From Aliarcobacter sp. (GTDB lineage: Bacteria; Campylobacterota; Campylobacteria; Campylobacterales; Arcobacteraceae), in NCBI GenBank assembly GCA_028689025.1, contig JAQTXA010000009.1:33166-97165 (forward strand): DNA of 64,000 nucleotides. The letters run 5' to 3'. The position numbers were made by a program, and so were the translations under genes. Positions 50,409 to 62,214 of the stretch are shown in pieces. The notes under the pieces were generated by a model. The model ran no database searches, was not told the DNA's origin, and worked only from the letters and a program-made list of their open reading frames with translations. Within the stretch, counting starts at the first letter, position 1. Every line of letters begins with the position of its first letter.

Positions 50409-50812
50409 TTTCTCTCCTTCAAGTATTTTTCTAATTCATCAAGACCAGTGTTTAAGTCAACTTGGTGGAATACTAAATCGAAACCGTAGTTTTTAAATTT
50501 TGGTACAAGTACACTTGCATCTCCCTCTCCAACAGCTAAGTTTCCACCTATCATAAATACAACATCTTTTAAATTTTTATATTTTGATTTTAAAATAGCA
50601 AGTTCTCTACACCAACCCTCAGCTTCACCATTTAGTGAAGATATAAGTAATACATCAGCATTTGTTTCAATTACTGCATCAATAAACTCTTCAAGGTATG
50701 TATTAACACCAAGATTAAATACTTCAAACCCTCTTGCTTGTAATGATATATCAATAAGTCTATTTGCAACCACATGTATATCGTTACCAACCACTCCTGT
50801 AACTACTTTCAT
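50405..50812 (-). CDS. glmS: Glutamate (methylaspartate) mutase sigma subunit, B12-binding
   Basis: A 135-residue cobalamin-binding subunit of glutamate mutase. The fold starts VVTGVVGNDIHVVANRLIDISLQARGFEVFNLG, where the usual DxHxxG is DIHVVA, so the conserved Gly is Ala; the His that ligates cobalt is present. SSLNGEAEGWCRELA and FMIGGNLAVGEGDASVLVPKF follow the usual pattern. It is the first gene of the operon sigma-epsilon-MutL-ligase, all coupled by overlap or short spacing. Methylaspartate ammonia-lyase is not in the operon. Confidence 0.9.
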   Translation of the reverse strand: MKVVTGVVGNDIHVVANRLIDISLQARGFEVFNLGVNTYLEEFIDAVIETNADVLLISSLNGEAEGWCRELAILKSKYKNLKDVVFMIGGNLAVGEGDASVLVPKFKNYGFDLVFHQVDLNTGLDELEKYLKERK

Positions 50813-51036
50813 ATTTTCAACCTAAATTTACTAGTTTTTTCTGTTTTCATAAAGGGCAGTATTTTATCTAAAGAAGAGTTATAAATCGTTTAGAGGCAAG
50901 GTTAATAGAGTTTTTTCATTTATTTTCCTTGATTTTTATTATTTATGTAAGCTAATAAGTACATTATGAAAGAATGTTATAACAATTTATCTCTTAGTAG
51001 AAAGAAAAAGATGAGTTTTTAAAATTAGTTTTCAGA

Positions 51037-51066
51037 AGAAAAAGAGAAGAAAAAATCTTCTCTTTT
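51037..51066 (-). terminator. Terminator of icd
   Basis: An 11-bp perfect stem AAAAGAGAAGA / TCTTCTCTTTT with an AAAAA loop, 15 bp beyond the stop codon of icd on the minus strand. Confidence 0.75.
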
Positions 51067-51080
51067 AAGAAATGGAAATA

Positions 51081-53294
<2,214 letters not shown>

Positions 53295-53396
53295 TTAATG
53301 TTAGCAGTACGATAGCCAAATTTGAATTTAAGGAAATTGAAAGTTCGATATATTTGGGATGCGAAAATTTGATTGTTTCAAATTTTCACAAGTTTA

Positions 53397-54518
53397 CTAA
53401 TTTATATTATTAAATAAATCTTTGATAGATACAGGTTTTTGTTTCGTTACATCAGTTTTCATGATATTTTCAGCTTCGGCATCAATTTGTGTTTCATCTG
53501 TTTTAACTTTTGTATAAGTTTTTGCAACGCCTACATTTGCATTTATGTTAGCTTGATGTTGTTCAAAAGTACTTGCAAATTTATGAAGACCAGTTCTATT
53601 GTCTCTAACAAAATAGATATAGTCACTTTTAACAGGGAAAATCCCAGCTTTAATTGCATCTAAGCTAACTGCACAAACAGGACTAGAAGGAAGACCTGGA
53701 TTTTTGTAAGTATTAAATGTAGTGTTATCATCTCTAATTCTATCAGCAGTTACAACTGTATTTGAATATTCACCATAATTTAGAGTTCCATCCATTTGAA
53801 GTTTCATACCTTTTTTTAATCTATTATGAATAACACTTGCAACAATTGGCATTTCATTTGTTGTTGCAGCTTCTTTTTGTATAACAGAGGCTAAACTTAG
53901 GTAATTAAACCATTTTCTTTTATCATAATAACCAAATATCTTTTTTGAAAACTCTTCATATTTTTTATTTGTTTGTGAAAATAGATAAAAAATCATATAG
54001 TCTTCTTTCATTCCAAGTGGTAAAGAATAAGTATCTGCTAAAATATTCCCATCAGATTTATAAGAATATTGATTATATAATTCAGTCAATTTTTCTTCAG
54101 ATAGATTAAACTCTGTAGCTAACTTTTTAAGGAAAATATATGAAGTTTCTCCTGGAATTAAAGTAATGTTTTTAAGTGCTGCTTTTGATGTTATTAATTT
54201 ATAAATAAAATCAAGTCTTGTTAATTTGTTTTCATTTATATCAATCCAACCACTTTGAATATAACCCATAGATTTGATCATTAATTCATCAACCACGCCC
54301 ATCTCAAAACCATTTTTATTTAAGTATGATATAATATAACTAGTACTACCTTTAGGAATATATAACACTTTCGTAGAAGTTATTGCTGTTGTTCCATAAA
54401 ATAATAAGGCAATCAAACAAACAAGGATAAATTCAATAATGTTGAAGACAATTAAATTTGCTTTTCTTTTTCTTTTCTTAATAACAATATCACTTTTTTC
54501 ATTTCTGTATTCTGGCAT
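53397..54518 (-). CDS. mltG: Endolytic transglycosylase MltG
   Basis: A 373-residue membrane-anchored lytic transglycosylase that cuts nascent glycan strands and sets their length. It has an N-terminal TM helix (NLIVFNIIEFILVCLIALLFYG), a LysM-like region (about 40-110), and the YceG domain with the catalytic Glu in ASVIQKEAATTNEMPIVASVIHNRLKKGMKLQMDGTLNYG (about 215-255), then NTYKNPGLPSSPVCAVSLDAIKA. Its first 80 bp overlap head to head with the AsmA-like gene on the other strand. Confidence 0.93.
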   Translation of the reverse strand: MPEYRNEKSDIVIKKRKRKANLIVFNIIEFILVCLIALLFYGTTAITSTKVLYIPKGSTSYIISYLNKNGFEMGVVDELMIKSMGYIQSGWIDINENKLTRLDFIYKLITSKAALKNITLIPGETSYIFLKKLATEFNLSEEKLTELYNQYSYKSDGNILADTYSLPLGMKEDYMIFYLFSQTNKKYEEFSKKIFGYYDKRKWFNYLSLASVIQKEAATTNEMPIVASVIHNRLKKGMKLQMDGTLNYGEYSNTVVTADRIRDDNTTFNTYKNPGLPSSPVCAVSLDAIKAGIFPVKSDYIYFVRDNRTGLHKFASTFEQHQANINANVGVAKTYTKVKTDETQIDAEAENIMKTDVTKQKPVSIKDLFNNIN

Positions 54519-57378
54519 AAAAATAGACTCTTTTTCTTTTTCAAATATTTTAGTTTCGCAATTCTATATTAAAATCGATAAAAAACTTATTTTGAATATT
54601 GAAAATATCGAATATAAATCAATAAAAACACAAACTACTAACTCTTTTGAAGATTTAAAAAAGAATATAGAATTACTTCCTAAAGTTTTAAAATTTTTCC
54701 AAGAGATAAGAATAAATAAGTTAAAAGTTGATGATAATGAGTTTGAAATAGTTTTAAATGATGAAATTTTATACTTAGATAATAAATATATAAATCTCTC
54801 TTCAAAAATTGACACAATATCGAATCAAGTGGTCTTTGAGCTTTATTCTTTGTATTTAAAAGATGTAGATTTATTATTTGATGGTAAAGTTAAAATTGAT
54901 TATTTTAATGAAAAGTTGAATTATTATGGAAAATTTTATTATCAAGATATTCAAAGTAATATTAATGTTGAAATGACTAAAGATATTGCAAAATTTTATT
55001 TAGTAAGTGAACCTTTTAAAAGTTTAAAATTTTTGAAAAAATTTCTAAAATTAGATGCAGTTGCTGAATCTTGGATGTATGATAATGTTGAAGGTGATAT
55101 AAAACTTCAAGAATTTTATGGAGAATACGATTTAAAAAACAATCATATTATTGAAAGTTCTTTACAAGGTAAAGCCCAAATAAAAGAAGCAAAAATTAGA
55201 TTTCATAAAGATGTAGATGTTGTAAATACAAAAAGTTTAGATATCTCTTTTAAAAATGACAAGTTAGATTTTAATTTAATAGAGCCAACTTTTAAAAATA
55301 AAAGTTTAGTTGGAAGTTATGTGACAATTCATAATTTAACAAGCCAAGAAAAAGGTCAAGTGGATGTATTTATAAAAGCAGATAGTAAATTAGATAAAGA
55401 TGTTTTAGATATTTTAAAAGCTTATAAAATTAATCTTCCATTGATTCAAAAAAGTGGAAATACTCAAGCCTCTTTATTAATGAAATTTCCATATGATAGC
55501 AAAAAACATATGTCAACTTATGGCGAGTTTTTGCTAAATAATGCACAAATTTCTATAAATAATTTCACTTTTGATAGTAAAAAAGCTGAAGTTATTTTAA
55601 ATGATTCAATAATTGAAATTAAAAATAGTGATTTTAAATATAAAAATATGATTGATGCTGTGGTAAATTTGAATCTTGATACAAAAACTTTGAAATCTTT
55701 AGGTAATGCAAATATCAAATCTTTTTTGATTAAAAAAGACAACAATGAGAGCATTGTTGATATCAGAAATAAACAAACAAATTTAGAAATGGATTTTAAT
55801 AAACAAGTAACTATTGTATTAAAAGATTTAGGAACTAAAATTGATGTTTCAGACTTGATTTATGTAAATATTGATGATTTATCAAAGATCTATCCTTATT
55901 CAAAACTTTTAAAAGATATTTCAATAAAAGAAGGAAATATAACTTTACAAATAAAAGATGAAAAAAACATAAGTTTTGATGCTTTTATAAAAGGCCTTGA
56001 TTTACCAATTCAAAGAGATAATAAAAATATTGATTCCCTTGATATAATTGGAAAAATAGAGAATGGGAAAACAATGATTTCATCAAAAGATGAAGATTTA
56101 AGAATTGAAATAGATGATAAATTAAATATATATTTACAAAATTTAGATGTTATAGTAGATTCAAAATTGCAAAATAGTGGTTTACAACAAGATATGAATA
56201 TAAATTTATTAAATAGTAAATTAAAAGTTGGAAGCGATATCTATCATTTAGAAAGAGGAAAAATTTCTATATTAAATAAAGCAATTAATTTTGAAGTAGA
56301 TGTAAAAGATCTTAATTTACCAATTAGAAAGAATGATGATAAAATCAATAGTTTAAGCTTAATTGGAAGTTTAAAAAATGGTGTAACATCAATAGAAACA
56401 AAAAATAAAGATTTAATTTTAGAGTTAAAAAAAGATGCAATTTCTCTATATGTTGATGGATATAACTTATATTATTCAACTTCTGATAGTGAAAAAATAG
56501 ATGAAAATAAATATAAAGATATAAGCATAAAAGGTAAAAATTCAAATATTATAATAAATGAAAAATATAAACTTTTAAGTGATAATTTTGAAATTAGAGT
56601 GAGAGATGATAGCAAATTTATTAGTTTAGATCATAAACTTACAAATATTACTTTTAAAGAATCAAAAGATAAAAAAATAGATATTTTTTCTAATAATTTA
56701 AGTGATGAGTTTATTAATGCTATTTTTGATAAACACATATTTGAAGGTGGAAATTTATTATTACATGCAAGTGGTACTATTGATAATTTAAATGGAAAAC
56801 TTATAATTGAAAATAGTAATATTAAAGATTTAGCTATATTAAATAATCTTTTAATATTTATTCAAACTTCTCCGGCGTTAATTAATCCACTATTAGCTAT
56901 TCCTTCTGTTGTTGGATTGGCTACAAACTCAGGATTTAATCTTACAGCGTATAAAATTGTTAATGGTAATATAGAGTTTAATTATAGTAAAGAAAAAAAT
57001 CTATTGGATATTAAAAAATTAGTTACTATTGGAAATGGCATTGATTTTGATGGAAGTGGGAAAATTGACTTAAATACAATGATGTTAGACTCAACTATTA
57101 AACTTATATTCTTAAAAGATTATTCAAAAATTGTGGGAATGATTCCTGTAGTAAATTATGTTTTATTGGGTGATAATAATAGAGTTGAAACAGAAGTTAA
57201 TCTTAATGGAAGTTTAGATAATCCTGAACTTTCAACTAATCTTACAAAAGATACAATATCTGCACCTATGAATATTGGTAAAAGAATATTGAATTCACCT
57301 ATAAAGCTTTTTGATTTTATTATGGGAAAAGAATCAGATAATGAAGAAAAAAATAAAGAGAGTCAAAATACTAAATAA
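54439..57378 (+). CDS. AsmA/YhdP-like large membrane-anchored protein
   Basis: A 979-residue protein with an N-terminal TM helix (FAFLFLFLITISLFSFLYSGI) and a long periplasmic region of repeating beta strands, ending in the AsmA-like C-terminal block LLIFIQTSPALINPLLAIPSV, then GNGIDFDGSGKIDLNTMMLDSTI and LNGSLDNPELSTNLTKD. Proteins of this group (AsmA, YhdP, TamB) are thought to bridge the envelope and move phospholipids. The start ATG 54439 lies inside mltG on the opposite strand (80-bp overlap); AAGGA is 11 bp upstream, and a later start would lose the membrane anchor. Confidence 0.85.
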   Translation: MLKTIKFAFLFLFLITISLFSFLYSGIKIDSFSFSNILVSQFYIKIDKKLILNIENIEYKSIKTQTTNSFEDLKKNIELLPKVLKFFQEIRINKLKVDDNEFEIVLNDEILYLDNKYINLSSKIDTISNQVVFELYSLYLKDVDLLFDGKVKIDYFNEKLNYYGKFYYQDIQSNINVEMTKDIAKFYLVSEPFKSLKFLKKFLKLDAVAESWMYDNVEGDIKLQEFYGEYDLKNNHIIESSLQGKAQIKEAKIRFHKDVDVVNTKSLDISFKNDKLDFNLIEPTFKNKSLVGSYVTIHNLTSQEKGQVDVFIKADSKLDKDVLDILKAYKINLPLIQKSGNTQASLLMKFPYDSKKHMSTYGEFLLNNAQISINNFTFDSKKAEVILNDSIIEIKNSDFKYKNMIDAVVNLNLDTKTLKSLGNANIKSFLIKKDNNESIVDIRNKQTNLEMDFNKQVTIVLKDLGTKIDVSDLIYVNIDDLSKIYPYSKLLKDISIKEGNITLQIKDEKNISFDAFIKGLDLPIQRDNKNIDSLDIIGKIENGKTMISSKDEDLRIEIDDKLNIYLQNLDVIVDSKLQNSGLQQDMNINLLNSKLKVGSDIYHLERGKISILNKAINFEVDVKDLNLPIRKNDDKINSLSLIGSLKNGVTSIETKNKDLILELKKDAISLYVDGYNLYYSTSDSEKIDENKYKDISIKGKNSNIIINEKYKLLSDNFEIRVRDDSKFISLDHKLTNITFKESKDKKIDIFSNNLSDEFINAIFDKHIFEGGNLLLHASGTIDNLNGKLIIENSNIKDLAILNNLLIFIQTSPALINPLLAIPSVVGLATNSGFNLTAYKIVNGNIEFNYSKEKNLLDIKKLVTIGNGIDFDGSGKIDLNTMMLDSTIKLIFLKDYSKIVGMIPVVNYVLLGDNNRVETEVNLNGSLDNPELSTNLTKDTISAPMNIGKRILNSPIKLFDFIMGKESDNEEKNKESQNTK

Positions 57379-57397
57379 GCCTTTAAAATAAAGGCTT
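57377..57397. terminator. Bidirectional terminator between AsmA-like and LolC/E genes
   Basis: An 8-bp stem AAGCCTTT / AAAGGCTT with AAAAT loop, between convergent genes and overlapping the first stop codon. Confidence 0.7.
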
Positions 57398-57400
57398 ATC

Positions 57401-58606
57401 TTATTCGTTTCTTAGAACATCAATTACATCAATATTTGTAGCTTTAGAAGCTGGATAATAAGATGAAACAAGTACAATAATAATTGCACCAATAATAATA
57501 GATACAAAGTCACTCATTGCTAAATCTAGTGGTAATTTAGCACTTCCATAAACATCTGCTGGAAGTGTAACAATATCAAAATTATCTAATAACCAATATC
57601 CAAAAAATCCTAAAACAATTCCTGTTAAAATTCCTGAAAATCCTATAATTGTTCCAACTCTTAAGAATATTGATTTTATCTCTTTGCTTGTTGCTCCCAT
57701 TGATAAAAGTAGGGCAATCTCTTTTCTTCTACTCATTACAGTCATTAGAAGTGAAGATATAATATTTAATGAAGCAACTAAAATAATAAGCATTAATACT
57801 ACAAATAGAGCAGTTTTTTCCATTTTCATTGCAGCAAAGAAATTACCATTTTGTTGCCACCAACCAACAATAGAAGCTCTATTTCCTAGATATTTTTTCA
57901 ATTTTTCAATGTCTACAAAAGCATCTTCAGAGAAAATATGAATACCATCAAATGAACCAGCTTCTTTATTTAATAAAGTTTGTAAAGCTTCAATTGAAGT
58001 ATACATATAAGCTTTATCATAGGCATTAAGTCCTGATGTAAAAGAGTTTATATAAGTAAATCTTTTCATTTTTGGCATCATTGAAAAACCAGTTGGATTT
58101 AATTCTGTAAAATATAGAGTTGTTTTAGCTCCAGAATTTAAAAATAATTTGTCAGATATTCCAGAACCTGTAATTATATCAAATTTATCAGGTTTTAAAT
58201 TGCCTAAAGCTTCTTTATAAATAGGGTTAATTGCTGCTTCACTTTGTGGATTTATTCCAAAAAGCATACCTCCACTCATACTATCACCACTTTGAATAAT
58301 AGCTTGTGATGAAACAAAAGGAGAAAATTTTAAATAAGGGAAATCTTTTTGAAGTTTATTTAACAGACTCTCATCTAAAGAAGTACTACTACCTCTTGGA
58401 TAGATTGTTAAAGGATAATTCATAGTAAAAAGTTTTCGTTCAAACTCTTTTGCAGTTCCATTCATAATAGCCATAGAAAGAATCAAAACCATTACACCAA
58501 TAGAAACACCTACAAATGCCAAAATGGCACTTATAGATATAAAAGGATTTTTTTTGTCAAATCTTAAATATTTTTTTACAATAAAATTTACTAATTTTTT
58601 ATTCAA
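57401..58606 (-). CDS. LolC/LolE-family lipoprotein-releasing permease
   Basis: A 401-residue inner-membrane protein of the LolC/E (FtsX-like) ABC permease family, which with LolD releases outer-membrane lipoproteins to LolA. It starts with KKYLRFDKKNPFISISAILAFVGVSIGVMVLILSMAIMNGT (TM1 with the conserved gly-val-x-ile run) followed by a large periplasmic domain and three C-terminal helices (FVVLMLIILVASLNIISSLLMTVMSRRKEIALLLSMGAT). It lies directly after secA (1 bp), and lolA is nearby. No LolD gene is in the window. Confidence 0.9.
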   Translation of the reverse strand: MNKKLVNFIVKKYLRFDKKNPFISISAILAFVGVSIGVMVLILSMAIMNGTAKEFERKLFTMNYPLTIYPRGSSTSLDESLLNKLQKDFPYLKFSPFVSSQAIIQSGDSMSGGMLFGINPQSEAAINPIYKEALGNLKPDKFDIITGSGISDKLFLNSGAKTTLYFTELNPTGFSMMPKMKRFTYINSFTSGLNAYDKAYMYTSIEALQTLLNKEAGSFDGIHIFSEDAFVDIEKLKKYLGNRASIVGWWQQNGNFFAAMKMEKTALFVVLMLIILVASLNIISSLLMTVMSRRKEIALLLSMGATSKEIKSIFLRVGTIIGFSGILTGIVLGFFGYWLLDNFDIVTLPADVYGSAKLPLDLAMSDFVSIIIGAIIIVLVSSYYPASKATNIDVIDVLRNE

Positions 58607-58607
58607 A

Positions 58608-61226
58608 TTAATTTCCTGCAGCTAAACCAATTTTTGGACCACTTTTTCCACAACAATGTTTATATTTTAGACCACTTCCACAAGGACAATCTTCATTTCT
58701 GGCAATCTTTCTATCACTATTTCTGACAGCTTCTTGGGCAACATTTGTTGTAATATGTTCTGTTGCTTCTTCCATTTGTTCTTTCATTCTAGCTATTGCT
58801 TCTTGCTCTTTTTGTTTATCTTCATGACTTTGAAGTTGAATTGTATATAATATTTTGATAATTTCATGTTTAATATTTGCAATTAATTCAATAAACATGT
58901 TATAAGACTCTTTTTTATATTCAACTAATGGATCTTTTTGATTATAACCTCTAAGACCAATTCCAGCTTTTAATGTATCCATTGAATATAAATGTTCTCT
59001 CCACGCATTATCTAAAATTTGAAGATATAAAATTCTTTCAATCTCATTTTTTTGTTCAGTTGCAGCCATATCCATTTTTCTAGTATAAACATTTTTTAAA
59101 AATGAATTTAAATTTGTTTCAAACTCTTCATAAGAATCACATTTCATATCTTCAATATCTACAAGTAATCTTAACTCTTCTTCAAGTTTAATTTTTACAA
59201 ACTCATAATCAAAATCTTCACTTGGCATTCCATTTATGATATTTGCATTTGATAATAAATTTTTTACATATTCAAGTCTATTTTCATCAAGTTTTGAATC
59301 AATATCAAAATCAGGTTTTAATAAATCATTTCTAAATGAGTAGATTACTTTTCTTTGTTGATTTGCAACATCATCATATTCAAGTAGATGTTTTCTTGAT
59401 TCAAAGTGCATTGATTCCACTTTTTTCTGAGCATTTTCAACAGCACGTGTAACCATTCTTGATTCAATATGTTCACCTTCTTCAATACCAAGTCTCTCCA
59501 TGATACCTTTGATTTTATCACTTCCAAAGATTCTTAAAAGATTATCTTCTAAAGATAGATAAAATTGAGATTCACCAACATCACCTTGACGTCCTGCTCT
59601 TCCTCTTAATTGGTTATCGATTCTTCTAGATTCATGTCTTTCAGTTCCTATGATTGCTAATCCACCAAGGTTAAGAATTTCTTGAGTAAGTTTAATGTCA
59701 ACTCCACGCCCAGCCATATTTGTAGCAATTGTAACTGCACCTTTTTGACCAGCATCAGCGATGATTTTTCCCTCTTTTTCATGTTGTTTTGCATTTAAAA
59801 CCGTATGAGGAATTTTCTTTTGAACTAAAATTTCATGTAATTTTTCTGATTTTTCAATAGAAGCAGTTCCAACAAGAACTGGTTGACCTTTTTCATGGAA
59901 TTGTTTGATTTTATTACAAACAGCTTCAAATTTTTCTTTTTCACTTTTGTAAATTAAATCGTTTTTATCTATTCTTTGAACTAGAACATTCGTAGGAATT
60001 GATACAACATCTAATCTATAAATTTCAGCAAACTCAGTAGCTTCTGTTTGAGCAGTTCCTGTCATACCAGCTAGCTTTTTATACATTCTAAAATAATTTT
60101 GGAAAGTAATATCTGCTAAAGTTTGAGATTCATCTTGAATTGCTACACCTTCTTTTGCTTCTAAAGCTTGGTGTAATCCTTCACTAAATCTTCTTCCTTC
60201 ACTTAATCTTCCTGTAAATTCATCAACAATAATTACAGTATTATCTTTTACAACATAATCAACATCTTTTTCAAAAATGAAGTTTGCTTTTAATGCTTGA
60301 TCCAAACTGTGTGAAAGCATTGCATTTTCAATTGAATAAAGGTTATCAACTTTAAATAGTTTTTCTGCATGTTCATGACCTTGTTCTGTTAAAACTACAG
60401 CTCTGTTTTTTTCATCAACAGTAAAATCACCTGTAGTTGATGGTTTTTCAGAAGAGTTTTTAGGTTCAATTATTTCACCTTTTGTAAGTTTTAGTGCAAT
60501 TTCATTTGCTCTTACATAATTTGAATTTTTATGATTTGTTGGTCCTGAAATAATTAAAGGAGTTCTTGCTTCATCAATTAAAATTGAGTCAACTTCATCA
60601 ACGATTACAAAGTTGTGACCTCTTTGAACTTTTTCGTTAATATCATAATTCATATTATCTCTTAAAAAGTCAAAGCCAAATTCATTATTTGTACCATAAG
60701 TGATGTCACAAGCGTATTGAGCACGTCTCTCTTCATCATTTCTTAATCCACCAATAACAGCACCAACGCTAAATCCTAAAAAGTTATATAAAGGTCTTAA
60801 TTCATTTGCATCTCTGCTTGCAAGATAATCATTTACCGTTACAACATGAACACCTTCACCACTTAAAGCATTTAAAGCAACAGCTAATGACCCAACTAGT
60901 GTTTTTCCCTCACCAGTTTTCATCTCTGCTATTCTGCCTTCATGTAAAACCATTGCACCAATTAGTTGCACATCATAAGGTCTCATGTTTAAAACTCTTT
61001 TACTAGCTTCTCTAGTAATCGCAAAAGAGTCCATTAATATATCATTTAATGATTTTTCTTCTTTTTGTACAAGCTCTTTTAACTTGTTAAATTCATTTTG
61101 TAATTCTTCATCACTCAAATTTTCGTATTTACTTTCAAGAGCCGTAATCTCTTGAGCTTTTTTTCTATATTGTTTTACTTCTCTATCGTTTCTTGTACCA
61201 AAAATTTTTGAAAAAACATTTAACAT
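58608..61226 (-). CDS. secA: Preprotein translocase ATPase SecA
   Basis: An 872-residue SecA, the motor that pushes preproteins through SecYEG. Nucleotide binding is shown by [15 protein letters not shown] (about 100), the DEAD variant [20 protein letters not shown] (about 210), [28 protein letters not shown] and GRAGRQGD. The C-terminus ends with the zinc motif [14 protein letters not shown]. It is full-length. It leads a two-gene transcript with the LolC/E gene, which begins 1 bp after it. Confidence 0.98.
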   Translation of the reverse strand: MLNVFSKIFGTRNDREVKQYRKKAQEITALESKYENLSDEELQNEFNKLKELVQKEEKSLNDILMDSFAITREASKRVLNMRPYDVQLIGAMVLHEGRIAEMKTGEGKTLVGSLAVALNALSGEGVHVVTVNDYLASRDANELRPLYNFLGFSVGAVIGGLRNDEERRAQYACDITYGTNNEFGFDFLRDNMNYDINEKVQRGHNFVIVDEVDSILIDEARTPLIISGPTNHKNSNYVRANEIALKLTKGEIIEPKNSSEKPSTTGDFTVDEKNRAVVLTEQGHEHAEKLFKVDNLYSIENAMLSHSLDQALKANFIFEKDVDYVVKDNTVIIVDEFTGRLSEGRRFSEGLHQALEAKEGVAIQDESQTLADITFQNYFRMYKKLAGMTGTAQTEATEFAEIYRLDVVSIPTNVLVQRIDKNDLIYKSEKEKFEAVCNKIKQFHEKGQPVLVGTASIEKSEKLHEILVQKKIPHTVLNAKQHEKEGKIIADAGQKGAVTIATNMAGRGVDIKLTQEILNLGGLAIIGTERHESRRIDNQLRGRAGRQGDVGESQFYLSLEDNLLRIFGSDKIKGIMERLGIEEGEHIESRMVTRAVENAQKKVESMHFESRKHLLEYDDVANQQRKVIYSFRNDLLKPDFDIDSKLDENRLEYVKNLLSNANIINGMPSEDFDYEFVKIKLEEELRLLVDIEDMKCDSYEEFETNLNSFLKNVYTRKMDMAATEQKNEIERILYLQILDNAWREHLYSMDTLKAGIGLRGYNQKDPLVEYKKESYNMFIELIANIKHEIIKILYTIQLQSHEDKQKEQEAIARMKEQMEEATEHITTNVAQEAVRNSDRKIARNEDCPCGSGLKYKHCCGKSGPKIGLAAGN

Positions 61227-61283
61227 AAAATTAGTTCCTTTTCGTTATAATCCTAATGATTATATAAAAAAAAAGGTTAAAAT

Positions 61284-61817
61284 ATGTTTTATAAATTTAT
61301 AATTGCTTCAACTCTATTTTGTCTATCTTGTATTGCTTCAAATGATATTAGAGATTTAGATAGTTTTAAGGCAAGTTTTTCTCAAGTAATTACTTCAAAT
61401 TCAGATAATAAAATCGAATATACAGGTGAAGTTTTTATTAAAAAAAGTGGTAAAATCTTATGGAAATACAAAACTCCCGTGGTTAAAAATGTTTATATAA
61501 ATAATGATTTTGCAATTGTTGATGAACCAGAACTTGAACAAGCAATTTATACTCAACTAGAGAGTGAAATAAATATTATTAAACTTTTAAATGGTTCAAA
61601 AAAAGTAAATGACAATAGTTATACTACAAATATTGAAGATGTAGATTATCTAATAAAAACTTCAAAAGATGATGACAAAATTAGTTACATAAAATATAAA
61701 GATAAACTTGAAAACAATGTTGAAATCAAATTTTCAAATGTAGTTCAAAATGGTGATATTTCAGATGTAATGTTTAAATTTACAGTACCTGATAATTATG
61801 ATGTTATAAGAAAATAG
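61284..61817 (+). CDS. lolA: Outer-membrane lipoprotein carrier protein LolA
   Basis: A 177-residue periplasmic carrier with a signal peptide (MFYKFIIASTLFCLSCIAS). The LolA fold is evident in DLDSFKASFSQVITSNSDNKIEYTGEVFIKKSGKILWKYKTPVVKNVYINNDFAIVDEPELEQAIYTQ, where KYKTP corresponds to the W-x-x-xP strand. It accepts lipoproteins from the LolCDE complex and delivers them to the outer membrane. It is divergent from secA. RNase P RNA begins 31 bp downstream. Confidence 0.9.
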   Translation: MFYKFIIASTLFCLSCIASNDIRDLDSFKASFSQVITSNSDNKIEYTGEVFIKKSGKILWKYKTPVVKNVYINNDFAIVDEPELEQAIYTQLESEINIIKLLNGSKKVNDNSYTTNIEDVDYLIKTSKDDDKISYIKYKDKLENNVEIKFSNVVQNGDISDVMFKFTVPDNYDVIRK

Positions 61818-61835
61818 ATTTTAAGAATTAAAAGA

Positions 61836-61841
61836 TATAAT
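61836..61841 (+). promoter_or_regulatory. -10 box of rnpB
   Basis: TATAAT, 7 bp before the first base of the RNase P RNA, with an AT-rich upstream region as usual for Campylobacterota promoters. Confidence 0.75.
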
Positions 61842-61848
61842 ACGCACT

Positions 61849-62168
61849 AGGTAAACCAGACAATAGCTTGAGTAAAATCAAGAGGAAAGTCCGGGCTGCT
61901 GTGAAGTGTGGTTCCATTTAAATAATGGCTAGGGTAACCTAAGGGATAGTGCAACAGAGAATAGACAGCCGATTTTTCGGTGATGGTGAAACGGTGGGGT
62001 AAGAGCCTACCAGACTTTTGAGTAATCTTAAGTGCTTTGTAAACCCAACCTGCAGCAAGAAGACTAGGTATTTACTTCACAATTTTGGTCTTCGCAAGAC
62101 TACTAAAGTAATTTAGTAGCTAGATAAATTATTGTCTTAAAAACAAAACGCGGCTTATTGGTTTACCT
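61849..62168 (+). ncRNA. rnpB: RNase P RNA (bacterial type A-like)
   Basis: About 320 nt. The 5' end AGGTAAACC pairs with the 3' end GGTTTACCT (helix P1). The conserved core is visible: GAGGAAAGTCCGGGCT (CR-I region), ATAGTGCAACAGAGAA, GATGGTGAAACGGTGGGGTAAGAGCCTACCAG, and near the 3' end AAACAAAACGCGGCTTATTGG. It processes the 5' ends of tRNA precursors. A -10 box (TATAAT) precedes and an intrinsic terminator follows. Confidence 0.97.
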
Positions 62169-62170
62169 AC

Positions 62171-62200
62171 AAAAGGAAGTATTTATACTTCCTTTTTTTT
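62171..62200 (+). terminator. Intrinsic terminator of rnpB
   Basis: Stem AAAAGGAAGTA / TACTTCCTTTT with TTTA loop, followed by a T run to 62200. It lies convergent to the glutathionylspermidine-synthase-like gene (stop at 62215). Confidence 0.9.
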
Positions 62201-62214
62201 ATACTTTCTTTTTG

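Noticed and set aside
53363..53387. Terminator of mltG (GAAAATTTGA/TCAAATTTTC hairpin)
   Set aside because: The position is right, but the stem has two G-C pairs and no T run on the minus strand, so support is too weak to list as a feature.
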